A stretch of DNA of 64,000 bases from Paracoccus subflavus (GTDB lineage Bacteria; Pseudomonadota; Alphaproteobacteria; Rhodobacterales; Rhodobacteraceae): positions 124,001-188,000 of the forward strand of contig NZ_SISK01000006.1 in NCBI RefSeq assembly GCF_004310345.1, read 5' to 3'. Below, piece after piece: positions 36,546 to 45,756 of this stretch (position 1 is the stretch's first letter; every line of letters starts with the position of its first letter). The notes under the pieces were generated by a model. That model worked only from the letters and a program-made list of their open reading frames with translations, did no database searches and was not told where the DNA came from. Made by a program: the position numbers and the translations under genes.

Positions 36546-37615
36546 AACGGGGCGATTCCTTGGGGGTCGGGGATGGAGCAGGCAGGAAGGACAGTGTTTT
36601 CGACAGCCTGAAATGACATGGATTGAGCCTGAAGAGCAGTCACGGCAATCATGTAGCGAATATCGTCGGCATCGCAGCCACGGGACAGGTCGTTGGCAGG
36701 GCGCGCCAAGCCCTGCAGGATCGGGCCGAGGGCAATGGCGCCCCCGATGCGCTGGGCTATCTTGTAGCCGATGTTTCCGGCGTCGAGATTGGGAAAAACA
36801 AAGACATTTGCCCGTCCCGCAATCGGCGAGGCGGAAGCCTTCGTCCGGGCGACGTCGGGGACAAAGGCCGCATCGAACTGCAGCTCTCCGTCGATCAGAA
36901 GCTCAGGCGCCCGCGCACGAGCTATACGGGTGGCCGCGGCAACCTTATCGGTCAGCGGGTGTGTGGCGCTGCCATGCGTGGAAAAGGACAGCATGGCCAC
37001 GCGCGGCTCTTGCGCGCAAAGCTGTCCAAAAGAGGCTGCCGAGGCCAGGGCGATTTCGGCAAGTTGTTCTGCATCGGGATCAACCACGAGGCCCGCGTCG
37101 GAAAAGACGCAGGCGCGCCCTTCGCCCGTCGCGCGATCCTGAAATATCATCAGGAAGTAGCTTGAAACAAGCCGGTTCCCCGAAGCGGGTCCGATGATCT
37201 GCAAGGCCGCGCGCACGATGTCGGTGGTGGGCAGTACCGCCCCTCCCAGCGTTCCGTCTGCCATTCCGGCGCGCACCATTAGCGCCGCCCGAAGATGCGG
37301 CAGCCTTGCCGCCTGCACGGCGTCGCTTGGGCTGATCCCCTTGCTGCGGCGCAGGTGATGGTACAGATCGGCAAGGGGTTCCGTCGCTTGGTCGTCGGCT
37401 GGATCAACGATCCGCAGATCCTCGGCCTCCCGCCGCCCCAGATCAGCAAGGCCCTGAGTGATCGGCCCTTTCGGGCCGATCAGGGTAATCCTGGCCAGGC
37501 CCTGATCCACCGCCAGCACCGCTGCACGCATGACCCGGATATCCTGACCCTCGGGCAGAACGATGTGGCGGCGCGCGGCGCGGGCACGATCCAGAATGTC
37601 TTGCAACAATCTCAT
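36542..37615 (-). CDS. pta: phosphate acetyltransferase (short form, with Xsc)
   Basis: A 357-residue PTA_PTB-family enzyme that converts the acetyl phosphate made by Xsc to acetyl-CoA. It has no N-terminal DRTGG/P-loop domain, matching the short Pta form typical of xsc clusters. Recognisable parts are [18 protein letters not shown], the [22 protein letters not shown] block, [27 protein letters not shown] and the late [22 protein letters not shown]. It starts 24 nt after xsc and overlaps soeA by 4 nt. Confidence 0.94.
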   Translation of the reverse strand: MRLLQDILDRARAARRHIVLPEGQDIRVMRAAVLAVDQGLARITLIGPKGPITQGLADLGRREAEDLRIVDPADDQATEPLADLYHHLRRSKGISPSDAVQAARLPHLRAALMVRAGMADGTLGGAVLPTTDIVRAALQIIGPASGNRLVSSYFLMIFQDRATGEGRACVFSDAGLVVDPDAEQLAEIALASAASFGQLCAQEPRVAMLSFSTHGSATHPLTDKVAAATRIARARAPELLIDGELQFDAAFVPDVARTKASASPIAGRANVFVFPNLDAGNIGYKIAQRIGGAIALGPILQGLARPANDLSRGCDADDIRYMIAVTALQAQSMSFQAVENTVLPACSIPDPQGIAPL

Positions 37616-37639
37616 GCGGCTGGCTCTCCTGGCTGTTGG

Positions 37640-39418
37640 TCAGGCGTCTTCGGGCACATGCATGTCGGCGGGATCGATCCCCGCGACCGAAACCGGCTTT
37701 TTCATCGCATCCCGGCGGAAGGGTTCGCCAAGTTCCTGGTTGAGCAGCACCTCGATAAAGGTGGTGCGGCGTTCCTTCATCTGCGCATCGATCGCCGAAC
37801 GAAGCGCCGTGGAGAGTTCCTCCATCGATCGCACCTGCACCCCGTCCACCCCGCAGGCGCGGGCAATATCGGCATAGCAGACCTTCTGCGACAGCTCGGT
37901 CCCGACGAAATTGTCGTCAAACCACAATGTGGTATTGCGCTTTTCGGCACCCCACTGATAGTTGCGGAAAATAACCATTGTGATCGCCGGCCAGTCGTCA
38001 CGCGCGATGGACACCATCTCGTTCATCGAAATTCCGAAGGCACCATCGCCTGCGAAACCGACCACCGGCACGTCCGGGCAGCCGATCTTTGCCCCCAGAA
38101 TCGCCGGGAACCCATATCCGCAAGGGCCAAAAAGACCTGGCGCGAGGTATTTGCGCCCTTTTTCAAAGGTCGGATAGGCGTTCCCTATCGCACAGTTGTT
38201 TCCGATATCGCTGCTGATGATCGCATCTGCGGGCAGGGCTGCCATCACCGCGCGCCAAGCCATGCGGGGGGACATGCGGTCCGCGTCGCGGGCGCGGGCG
38301 CGCTGGTTCCAGTCGGTGCCGGGATCATCCTCCTCATGATCGAGGCTCGAAAGCTCCTGCGCCCAGCGCGATCTTGTTTGAGAGATCACCTGACGCCGCT
38401 CGTCCCGCTCGGCATCGCCGGCCTCATCGGACAGCCGTGCAAGGATCGCCCGAGCCACCTTGCCCGCATCGCCGACGATCCCCACGCTGACGGGCTTCGT
38501 CAGGCCGATCCGGTCGGGATTGATGTCCACCTGGATGATCGCCGCGTCCTTGGGCCAGTAGTCGATGCCGTATCCCGGCAGGGTCGAGAACGGGTTGAGC
38601 CGTGTGCCCAGGGCCAGGACCACATCCGCCCTGGCAATCAGTTCCATCGCCGCCTTCGATCCGTTGTAGCCCAGCGGTCCGACCGAAAGCGGATGGCTGC
38701 CCGGGAAGGCATCGTTATGCTGATAGCCGCAGCAGACTGGCGCATCGAGCCGTTCGGCCAGCGCACGCGAGTCGTCGATCGCACCGGCCAGCACCACGCC
38801 GGCGCCGTTCAGGATGACCGGAAAACGCGCCTTGGAAAGCAGCGCCGCCGCCCTGTCTATCGCAGCCTCTCCGCCGGCCGGACGTTCGAACTCGATGATG
38901 TCGGGCAGGCGGATATCGATGACCTGAGTCCAGAAATCGCGCGGGATGTTGATCTGGGCAGGACCCGAGGCACGTTTGGCCTGCAAAATGACACGGTTGA
39001 GCACCTCGGCCACGCGCGACGGATCGCGCACCTCCTCCTGATAGGCGACCATGTCCTCCATCAGCGCCATTTGCTCGACTTCCTGGAAGCCGCCCTGCCC
39101 GATGGTCTTGTTGGCAGCCTGCGGCGTCACGACCAGAAGCGGCGTATGGTTCCAGTATGCCGTCTTGACCGGCGTCACCAGCGAGGTGATCCCAGGCCCG
39201 TTCTGCGCGACCAGCATCGACATGCGGCCCGTCACCCGGCTGTAGCCATCGGCCATCATGCCGGCGTTGCATTCATGCGCGCAATCCCAGAAGGTAATAC
39301 CCGCTTTCGGAAACAGGTCTGAAATGGGCATCATGGCTGACCCGATGATTCCGAAGGCATGCTGGATGCCGTGCATCTGCAGAACTTTTATGAAGGCCTC
39401 TTCGGTGGTCATTTTCAT
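37640..39418 (-). CDS. xsc: sulfoacetaldehyde acetyltransferase
   Basis: A 592-residue TPP enzyme that converts sulfoacetaldehyde and phosphate to acetyl phosphate and sulfite. The TPP-activating Glu is at about E49 (CAHECNAGMMADGYSR), and the Mg-TPP motif is GDGAFGISMNEM with a following RNYQWGAEKRN typical of Xsc. Length and the ANKTIGQGGFQEVEQM segment also match Xsc rather than acetolactate synthase or oxalyl-CoA decarboxylase. AAAGGAAG precedes the ATG. It lies between the tct genes and pta and is the central step of the cluster. Confidence 0.95.
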   Translation of the reverse strand: MKMTTEEAFIKVLQMHGIQHAFGIIGSAMMPISDLFPKAGITFWDCAHECNAGMMADGYSRVTGRMSMLVAQNGPGITSLVTPVKTAYWNHTPLLVVTPQAANKTIGQGGFQEVEQMALMEDMVAYQEEVRDPSRVAEVLNRVILQAKRASGPAQINIPRDFWTQVIDIRLPDIIEFERPAGGEAAIDRAAALLSKARFPVILNGAGVVLAGAIDDSRALAERLDAPVCCGYQHNDAFPGSHPLSVGPLGYNGSKAAMELIARADVVLALGTRLNPFSTLPGYGIDYWPKDAAIIQVDINPDRIGLTKPVSVGIVGDAGKVARAILARLSDEAGDAERDERRQVISQTRSRWAQELSSLDHEEDDPGTDWNQRARARDADRMSPRMAWRAVMAALPADAIISSDIGNNCAIGNAYPTFEKGRKYLAPGLFGPCGYGFPAILGAKIGCPDVPVVGFAGDGAFGISMNEMVSIARDDWPAITMVIFRNYQWGAEKRNTTLWFDDNFVGTELSQKVCYADIARACGVDGVQVRSMEELSTALRSAIDAQMKERRTTFIEVLLNQELGEPFRRDAMKKPVSVAGIDPADMHVPEDA

Positions 39419-39498
39419 GGTTTCTTCCTTTTCTCAGGCATGCGTCGGCACCAGTCGGAGTAAGCCGACCTGAATCGTGATCAGGGGATAGGGGCGGA

Positions 39499-40995
39499 TC
39501 AGGCGGGTTGGCGCCCGATCCGGGATTTCAGCGTCGGCCACAGCGACCACAGGACAAAGACAAAGGCGATGAACAGGATTGTCGCACTGATGGGGCGGGT
39601 GAAGAACACGCTGTAATCCTGCCGCGAATTGGCCACCGCAGTCAGGAAATAGCGTTCCGCCAGCGGTCCCAGGATCACCCCCAGCACAAGCGGGGCTGAT
39701 GGAAAGCCCACTCGTTTCATAGCCCATCCGAGCACGCCGAAGACGAGACAGACATAGACATCAAAGATGTTGTTGCGCACCCCATAGGCCCCGATCAGAC
39801 TGAGGACCACGATGAAGGCAGCAAGGATCGCAGGCGGCGTGCGCATTAGTGTCGAGAACATCTGGGCGACGCCAAAACCTGCCCCGATCATCAGCACATT
39901 GGCGATGATCATGGCGGCGAAGATCGTATACACCATGGAGGGATCCATGATGAACAGCAGAGGTCCGGGGTTGACGCCCTGCAGCATCATCGCTGCAAGC
40001 ATGATCGCGGTGGCCGCACTGCCCGGGATGCCCAGCGTCAGCAGCGGCACCATGGCCGCGCCGGTTGTGGCGTTCTTGGCCGCCTCGGGGGCGGCAAGGC
40101 CAGCCTCGACCCCGGTTCCGAATTCGGCGCCGCGCGGGTTGATCTGCTTTTCAACGCCATAGGCAATCACCGCCCCAGGCGTCGCGCCCGCACCTGGAAT
40201 GACACCGATCATGCAGCCTATGCCGGTACCCCGCAGGATTGCGCCCTTCACCGCCAGAATGTCGCGCAGACGCACTCGTTCCGGCTTGCCGTCAGTCTTC
40301 TTGGGGCGCAGGTCGCGATTGCTGGCAACCAGATCGACAACCTCGCCGATGGCAAACAGGCCTATCATGACCACGACGAAGCGGATGCCGCTTTCCACCT
40401 CAGGGATGCCAAAGCTGAACCGCGCCTGTCCATACAGCGGGTCAACGCCCACCGTGCCGATCGCCATTCCGATCAAGAGCGAGATGAGCGTGATTATCGG
40501 CTTGTCCTTGGCAATGGCAATCACGCTGACAAGGCCCAGGACCGTTGCGGCAAAAAACTCGGGCTGCGAGAAGCGCATGGCAAAGCTGGCGAAAGGCGCC
40601 GACAGAAAGGTAAGCATAAGCGCGCTGACCAGCCCGCCCGTGGCAGAGGCCGTCACCGCGATTGTCAAAGCCCGCTTGACCTGGCCCTTGCGGGTCATCG
40701 CATAACCGTCCCAGGTCGAGGGCAGCGATGCAGGCGTGCCCGGAACGTTGATCATGATTGCCGAGATCGATCCGCCGAACACGCCACCGACATAGATCCC
40801 GCCCAGAAACAGCATGGCTTGGGTCGCACCCATCGCATAGGTAAAGGGCAGCGCCATCGCCATGGCATTGACGAACGAAATCCCCGGCAATGCACCCGCA
40901 ATCACCCCGACCAGAAGCCCGACGACCACGGTGATGAAAGCCGCCAGTTCAAAGGCGGACTGAAAACCAGCCAGCAATAAGTTGATGGTTTGCAT
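39499..40995 (-). CDS. tctA: TctA-like large membrane subunit of a tripartite tricarboxylate transporter
   Basis: A 498-residue integral membrane protein with about 12 helices. TctA signatures are LVGVIAGALPGISFVNAMAMALPFTY, YVGGVFGGSISAIMINVPGTPASLPSTWDGYAM and VIPGAGATPGAVIAYGVEKQ. It forms the channel-like part of a cation-driven, binding-protein-dependent uptake system. Start is 13 nt after tctB. In this cluster the substrate is most likely sulfoacetate rather than citrate, by inference from flanking genes. Confidence 0.92.
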   Translation of the reverse strand: MQTINLLLAGFQSAFELAAFITVVVGLLVGVIAGALPGISFVNAMAMALPFTYAMGATQAMLFLGGIYVGGVFGGSISAIMINVPGTPASLPSTWDGYAMTRKGQVKRALTIAVTASATGGLVSALMLTFLSAPFASFAMRFSQPEFFAATVLGLVSVIAIAKDKPIITLISLLIGMAIGTVGVDPLYGQARFSFGIPEVESGIRFVVVMIGLFAIGEVVDLVASNRDLRPKKTDGKPERVRLRDILAVKGAILRGTGIGCMIGVIPGAGATPGAVIAYGVEKQINPRGAEFGTGVEAGLAAPEAAKNATTGAAMVPLLTLGIPGSAATAIMLAAMMLQGVNPGPLLFIMDPSMVYTIFAAMIIANVLMIGAGFGVAQMFSTLMRTPPAILAAFIVVLSLIGAYGVRNNIFDVYVCLVFGVLGWAMKRVGFPSAPLVLGVILGPLAERYFLTAVANSRQDYSVFFTRPISATILFIAFVFVLWSLWPTLKSRIGRQPA

Positions 40996-41008
40996 GATCC
41001 CGATCCCC

Positions 41009-41599
41009 CTAATAGATTCCGATGAACGTCAGCAACCAGACGCTGAAACGTTCAAAGACGCCCACGCCGCGGCTGAGAGGCATCAGGGCAAGGCCCATGA
41101 ACATCCACAAAAGCGCGACGGTGCCGATCGTTGGAACCAGGGTCAGGACCAAGGGATGGCGCTGCCCGCCGTAGAGGCACCACACCAGCAGAAAAAGTCC
41201 CGTGGCCAGTGCAAACCCGATCACCGGCAACAGCCAACCGAAAGCGATGACAAGCCCGATCCCGCCAAGAGCCTTGCCGTATCGGTATGTTTCTTCTTCG
41301 GCAGGCGCCTCAAGGCTACTGGTGCGTTCAGATCTGGCCAGAGCGCGTATCTCCAGCAACAGCCACAGGGCGGAAAACGCCGCCAGAGCGAAAAGGATCG
41401 CCCCCGGCCAAGCCCCGGGCCCCAACCCCGGCATGGGCTGTTCACGGACGGTTTCAAACATGAATGCCGGCAGCAGGACCGATGCCAGCAAGAGCATACC
41501 GGCCAGCATTGCGGGAACCAGACGCGGAACCGTCGAAAGGCCCGTTCCCGCAGCACCGCTCGGGGCAAGGTCAGTTTGTGTCTTGTCAACCATGGCCAT
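41009..41599 (-). CDS. tctB: TctB-like small membrane subunit
   Basis: A 196-residue TctB family protein with about four hydrophobic helices (LVPAMLAGMLLLASVLLPAFMFE, GAWPGAILFALAAFSALWLLLEI, GGIGLVIAFGWLLPVIGFALATGLFLLVWCLY and LVPTIGTVALLWMFMGLALMPL). It is weakly conserved in general and is identified chiefly by topology and by its place between tctC (12 nt) and tctA (13 nt). Confidence 0.85.
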   Translation of the reverse strand: MAMVDKTQTDLAPSGAAGTGLSTVPRLVPAMLAGMLLLASVLLPAFMFETVREQPMPGLGPGAWPGAILFALAAFSALWLLLEIRALARSERTSSLEAPAEEETYRYGKALGGIGLVIAFGWLLPVIGFALATGLFLLVWCLYGGQRHPLVLTLVPTIGTVALLWMFMGLALMPLSRGVGVFERFSVWLLTFIGIY

Positions 41600-41611
41600 G
41601 ATGCCCCTGCC

Positions 41612-42568
41612 TCAACTGTTCAGCTGATCAGCAACCAACTGAAAGAAGTCGGTGATCATCGTCTGGGCAGCATCACCCGTGACAGGTTCGATGCAGCTGT
41701 AGGTAGAGGCGCAGAAATCCTGCCATTCCGGCGATGCTACGGCCCCGGAAACGGCGTCTTCAAGGATGCCTACAATTTCGGCCGGGGTATCGGCATGCAC
41801 GGCGATGGTGCGGAAATTATCGAGTCCCGAGATATCGTGGCCGAGTTCGGCCGCGGTGGGCACATCGGGGAAAGCAGGATGGCGTTCCTGGGAAAACACG
41901 ACCAGCGGCTTGAGCTGGCCAGCCTCGAGAAACTGCGCAACATCGCCCGGCTCCTCGTAGAGAACAGCCGTATGTCCGCCTATCGGCGAAGCATAGCGTT
42001 CGCCCGGCGCCTGAAAGGGCACGTTCTCCATTTGAACGCCGCCTTTTGCCAGCAGCTTCAGCGTAACATCGTCCTGGGTGCCATAGCCCGAGGTCGCCAC
42101 GGTCAGTTGCCCCGGGTTGGACTGGGCATGTTCGAACAGGGCTTCGGCAGTTTGATAGGGGCTGTTGGCGGCGACAAAAAGGAACGAGGGCGAATTCTGC
42201 ACCACCGAGATGATGCGGAAATCCTCGGGCTTGCTGTCGCCCAGGCCAGAAGCCCAGGACGCGACCGTCAACGAGATCAGCGTGCCGACCGTATAGCCAT
42301 CGGCCGGATTCGTGCGCAAACGCGTCAATCCGGCATTCCCCGAGGCACCAGCGACATTCGATACCGGCAAGGACACGCCAAGCGAACTCTCCATGAGGCG
42401 CGCCATCTGCCGACCCATCAGGTCAGCGCCGCCGCCCGGCCCGAAGGTGACCACCATTTCGATCGGACGCTGGGGATAGTCCTGCGCAGCGGCAATGCTG
42501 GCCGAAAAAATCATTGCCGAGGCCGCGAAACCAGCCTTCGCATATTCCAGTACAACAGTCGGGGTCAT
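41612..42568 (-). CDS. tctC: TctC/Bug family periplasmic binding protein
   Basis: A 318-residue solute receptor with a signal peptide (about 28 residues, cleavage near SIAAAQ-D). The mature start YPQRPIEMVVTFGPGGGADLMGRQMA is typical of Bug/TctC proteins, whose ligand carboxylate binds in the first loops. Late features include VFSQERHPAFPDVPTAAELGHDI. It is the receptor for the TctAB pair and, by context, a candidate sulfoacetate receptor. GGAGGAGAAA precedes the ATG. Confidence 0.92.
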   Translation of the reverse strand: MTPTVVLEYAKAGFAASAMIFSASIAAAQDYPQRPIEMVVTFGPGGGADLMGRQMARLMESSLGVSLPVSNVAGASGNAGLTRLRTNPADGYTVGTLISLTVASWASGLGDSKPEDFRIISVVQNSPSFLFVAANSPYQTAEALFEHAQSNPGQLTVATSGYGTQDDVTLKLLAKGGVQMENVPFQAPGERYASPIGGHTAVLYEEPGDVAQFLEAGQLKPLVVFSQERHPAFPDVPTAAELGHDISGLDNFRTIAVHADTPAEIVGILEDAVSGAVASPEWQDFCASTYSCIEPVTGDAAQTMITDFFQLVADQLNS

Positions 42569-42645
42569 TGATTTCTCCTCCCATCATGACCATGCCTTTC
42601 GTCAAATCCTGCCCCGCTCCTCCCAAAGCGAGGCAGACTTCGGCG

Positions 42646-44172
42646 TCATTCCGTCATTTGCGCCAGCCGCAGGCGTTGAATCTTGCCCGAGGGTCCCTTG
42701 GGCAGTTCGTCCATCACATGTATGATGTCTGGCGACTTGAACTTGCCGAGCTTTCGTTCGCAAAGCTGTGTCAGTTCCTCGATGCTGAGGTTTGATCCCT
42801 GGCGCAGGGCCACAGCCGCCTCGACTCTTTCGCCATAGCGGGCGCAGCGACGGGCAAAGGCCGCAGCCTCGATGACATCGGGATGGGCGTAAAGGGCTTC
42901 GTCCACTTCACGCGGAGCTATGTTCTCGCCGCCTTTGATGATAAGTTCCTTCAGGCGACCGGTAACAAAGACATAGCCGTCTGCGTCCTTTCGCCCCAGA
43001 TCGCCGGTTTTCAGCCAGCCATCGGCAGTCAATGCCGCAGCCGTGGCCTCGGGGTTGTTCAGATAGCCGCGCATCACATTGGGCCCGCGCACGGCGATTT
43101 CCCCTTCGATGTCAGGCGGAAGCGGAACCATGTCTTCCGACACGATGGCGACCTCGTTGCCGACGGCCACGCCCGGAGAGCCGATTTTACGCAAGCCTGG
43201 TGGCAGCGGGTTGGACAGGATCTGGGCCGCGGTTTCCGTCAAACCCATGGTTTCCACGATCGGAATGCCAAAGCGCTGCTCGAACGCCGTCTGAACGTCG
43301 ATCGCAAGGGCTGCGGATGCGGACCGGCCGAAGCGGATTCTTTGCCGAGTTGTCTCCTCGGGATCGCGTTCGCCGTGCAGAAGATGAGATATGATTGTGG
43401 GAACCACGGAAAACCAGGTCACGCCATAGGACTCGCACAAGGGCCAGAACTGTCCCACCGAGAACCGTTCACAGATCACCACCGAGCCCCCTGAAACCAA
43501 AGGGCCCATGATCGTCACGCACAGGCCGTTGATGTGGTAGATCGGCAAGACACACATCGCTCGATCACCGGGAACCAGCGCGTGGGCACACGCGGTCGTC
43601 CAACCCCCGGCGAGCAGGCTCGAATGGCTGTGCACAACCCCCTTCGGGCGTCCGGTCGTGCCAGAGGTGTACATCAGCAGCGCGTCATCGTCCGGCCCGC
43701 ACGGATGCAGGTCGGCACCGGCCAGCCCTTCGGGCCAGGAAAACCCCTCGCAGGCGGTGATGGCCACCGGGGGGGCGGTGTTCTCGGCCAGCGCTGCGTC
43801 CAGAAGCTCACGCCTTGTTGCAGCGACCAGCACGACCCGGCTGCCTGAATGCCCCAGGGCATAGCCGATCGCGTCGGCACCGGCGACAAGATTGATCATC
43901 GTGGCCCGGAAACCGCCATAAAGGGCACCAAACAGGCCAAGCACCGCATCGCGCCCGTTTGGCATCATCAGGGCGACGCTTTCGCCGCGACGGATGCCCA
44001 TGCCAGTCAGGTTCGCGGCGATCGTGGCGGCACCTGCACGCAACTCGGCCCAGGTAATTTCGCTGGCATCCTCGGCAAACAGATGGCTGGTCCGGTTGCC
44101 CTCCGTATCAGCGCGGTGGTCCAGCCAATCCCGGACGGTGCCTGAGGGCGGATCGAAAAGATCGAACCTCAT
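42646..44172 (-). CDS. sauT: acyl-CoA synthetase, probable sulfoacetate-CoA ligase
   Basis: A 508-residue AMP-forming ANL-family ligase. The phosphate loop is MYTSGTTGRPKG (about 168-179), followed by GLTETAAQI, the WLKTGDLG hinge region and the C-terminal catalytic Lys in KGPSGKIQR. ATG 44172 overlaps the stop of the adjacent acylating aldehyde dehydrogenase by 4 nt. In Cupriavidus necator SauT makes sulfoacetyl-CoA, which SauS reduces. The same pairing next to xsc supports this substrate. Family sequence alone would allow other small acids. Confidence 0.8.
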   Translation of the reverse strand: MRFDLFDPPSGTVRDWLDHRADTEGNRTSHLFAEDASEITWAELRAGAATIAANLTGMGIRRGESVALMMPNGRDAVLGLFGALYGGFRATMINLVAGADAIGYALGHSGSRVVLVAATRRELLDAALAENTAPPVAITACEGFSWPEGLAGADLHPCGPDDDALLMYTSGTTGRPKGVVHSHSSLLAGGWTTACAHALVPGDRAMCVLPIYHINGLCVTIMGPLVSGGSVVICERFSVGQFWPLCESYGVTWFSVVPTIISHLLHGERDPEETTRQRIRFGRSASAALAIDVQTAFEQRFGIPIVETMGLTETAAQILSNPLPPGLRKIGSPGVAVGNEVAIVSEDMVPLPPDIEGEIAVRGPNVMRGYLNNPEATAAALTADGWLKTGDLGRKDADGYVFVTGRLKELIIKGGENIAPREVDEALYAHPDVIEAAAFARRCARYGERVEAAVALRQGSNLSIEELTQLCERKLGKFKSPDIIHVMDELPKGPSGKIQRLRLAQMTE

Positions 44173-45578
44173 CTCCCGGCCTCCGTCCAATAGCCTGCAA
44201 AGATGTCCTCGAGTGCGGGTTCCTGGGGTGCGATGGGACGGACGATCCTGGTGCGCTGAAGATAGTGACGCCAGTGAAGGTTGGCGTCGATCGAGTTTCC
44301 GCCCCAGGTGCCGCATCCCATCGACAACGAAAAAGGCAATCCGTTGTCAAACGCCCCGCCGGTGGCAAAGCAATGCGCCTGGTTGACGATGACGCGGCAT
44401 ACGGGCAGGTGCCGGCCCAGAGCCACCGGCCGGTCCGCATCGGCGGTATGCAGGCCGATGGAATGGCCTGCCCCTTGGTATTGCAGGATGCGCTTGGCGA
44501 GTTCGGCTGCATGATCGAAATCCCGCGCACGATAGAGCGCAACGACCCGGCTTAGTTTTTCCCCCGACAAGGGATGATCCGGCCCGATGCCGTCGGTTTC
44601 CACTGCAATGAACCGGGTTCCGCCTGGGACGAGTTCGGACAACCCAAGCTTTTCTATCATCACCTCGGCATCCTTGGCGATGATGTCGCGATTCAGGTGG
44701 CCGTCGGGCCAGAGACGGGCGACGACGCCATCAGCCTGAGACGCCTGAATCGTGGCGCAGCCCTCTGCCGCCAAGGCATCCAGAAAGGTGTCATAGACTG
44801 CATCAAGAACGATCAGTTCATTCTCGGACGAGCACGAGGTGGCGTTGTCGAAGGTCTTGGAGGCGGCGATCTTGTGGGCGGCGGCGGCCAAGTCCGCGGT
44901 TTCGTCCACAATGACCGCAACATTCCCTGCCCCCACGCCGATCGCGGGGGTTCCGCTTTCATAGGCACGGCGCACGTTGTCCTGGCTGCCTGTAACGATC
45001 ACAAGATCCGCTGTTTCAAGCAGGCGCTGCGTCTTGGCTTTGGTGCCAGGCGCGGGGATCATCTGCACCAGATCCTTGTCTTCGCCGATCTTGTCGAACT
45101 CTGCGTGGATAAAGGCAATCAGCGCCGCACAGCATTCGATTCCCTTCGGCGACGGCGAAAGGATGATCGCATTGCCACATTTCAGCGCGTTGATGATGTT
45201 GTTCGCCGGGGTGGCGGCAGGATTGGTCGAGGGCACCACCGCGCCGATCACCCCCAAGGGCCGTGCGATTTCAGTGATCCCCGTACCCGGATCTTCGGGC
45301 AGTATTCCGAAAGTCTGGATCCCCTGGATGTCGCGCATCAGGCCCAAGGTCTTGCGATGGTTCTTGGTGATCTTGTCGGCCACGTTGCCCAGACCCGTGG
45401 TCCGCACGGCAAGTTCGGCCAGTTGGCGATTGCGGTCCGGCTCCATGATCGCCCAAGCTGCGGCCTGAGCGGCAAGATCATAGCGGCGCTGACTGCCGCC
45501 GGCCTCGTATCCGGCCTGCGCGGCCCGAGCCCGCGCCATGATCATATCGACCGAAAGAATATCGTTGGAGATGTTCAT
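44169..45578 (-). CDS. sauS: acylating sulfoacetaldehyde dehydrogenase (CoA-dependent)
   Basis: A 469-residue CoA-acylating aldehyde dehydrogenase of the EutE/AdhE-N type. It would reduce sulfoacetyl-CoA to sulfoacetaldehyde with NAD(P)H. Features are PLGVIGAVVPSTNPAATPANNIINALKCGN, GVGAGNVAVIVDETAD and the catalytic Cys at about 249 in ATSCSSENE. GGAFDNGLPFSLSMGCGTWGGN near the end is typical of acylating members. It is the first gene of the minus-strand cluster, divergent from the LacI regulator. ATG 45578 is chosen by family N-terminus; its ribosome-binding site is weak. Confidence 0.83.
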   Translation of the reverse strand: MNISNDILSVDMIMARARAAQAGYEAGGSQRRYDLAAQAAAWAIMEPDRNRQLAELAVRTTGLGNVADKITKNHRKTLGLMRDIQGIQTFGILPEDPGTGITEIARPLGVIGAVVPSTNPAATPANNIINALKCGNAIILSPSPKGIECCAALIAFIHAEFDKIGEDKDLVQMIPAPGTKAKTQRLLETADLVIVTGSQDNVRRAYESGTPAIGVGAGNVAVIVDETADLAAAAHKIAASKTFDNATSCSSENELIVLDAVYDTFLDALAAEGCATIQASQADGVVARLWPDGHLNRDIIAKDAEVMIEKLGLSELVPGGTRFIAVETDGIGPDHPLSGEKLSRVVALYRARDFDHAAELAKRILQYQGAGHSIGLHTADADRPVALGRHLPVCRVIVNQAHCFATGGAFDNGLPFSLSMGCGTWGGNSIDANLHWRHYLQRTRIVRPIAPQEPALEDIFAGYWTEAGR

Positions 45579-45725
45579 ATCCGTTACTGTTTTCCGCTTG
45601 GGCCCGACAGTCCGGGCAATGCAAGGCAAACGACAGACATCTGGCGAATTTTCCCTGACCGGCAGGGAACGACCGATTGCCTCTTCACAATTTAACGATA
45701 AGGAATGAAAATAGTGATGCAAATG

Positions 45726-45756
45726 TTTTCATGATAAATATGAGATGGCATGAAAA
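45726..45756. promoter_or_regulatory. inverted repeat TTTTCATG / CATGAAAA, candidate LacI-type operator
   Basis: Eight-base arms at 45726-45733 and 45749-45756 (15-nt spacer) lie in the AT-rich divergent region, the right arm abutting the regulator ATG. Binding there could repress both the regulator and the sauS promoter. The spacer is longer than in classical LacI sites, so the assignment is tentative. Confidence 0.4.

Noticed and set aside
37295..39322. 675-codon open frame on the plus strand opposite pta and xsc
   Set aside because: Antisense shadow of two well-supported genes; composition is His/Arg/Gln-rich without motifs.
37640..39418. Acetolactate synthase or oxalyl-CoA decarboxylase identity for the TPP enzyme
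   Set aside because: Xsc-typical segments and the adjacent short pta, soe and sau genes favour sulfoacetaldehyde acetyltransferase.
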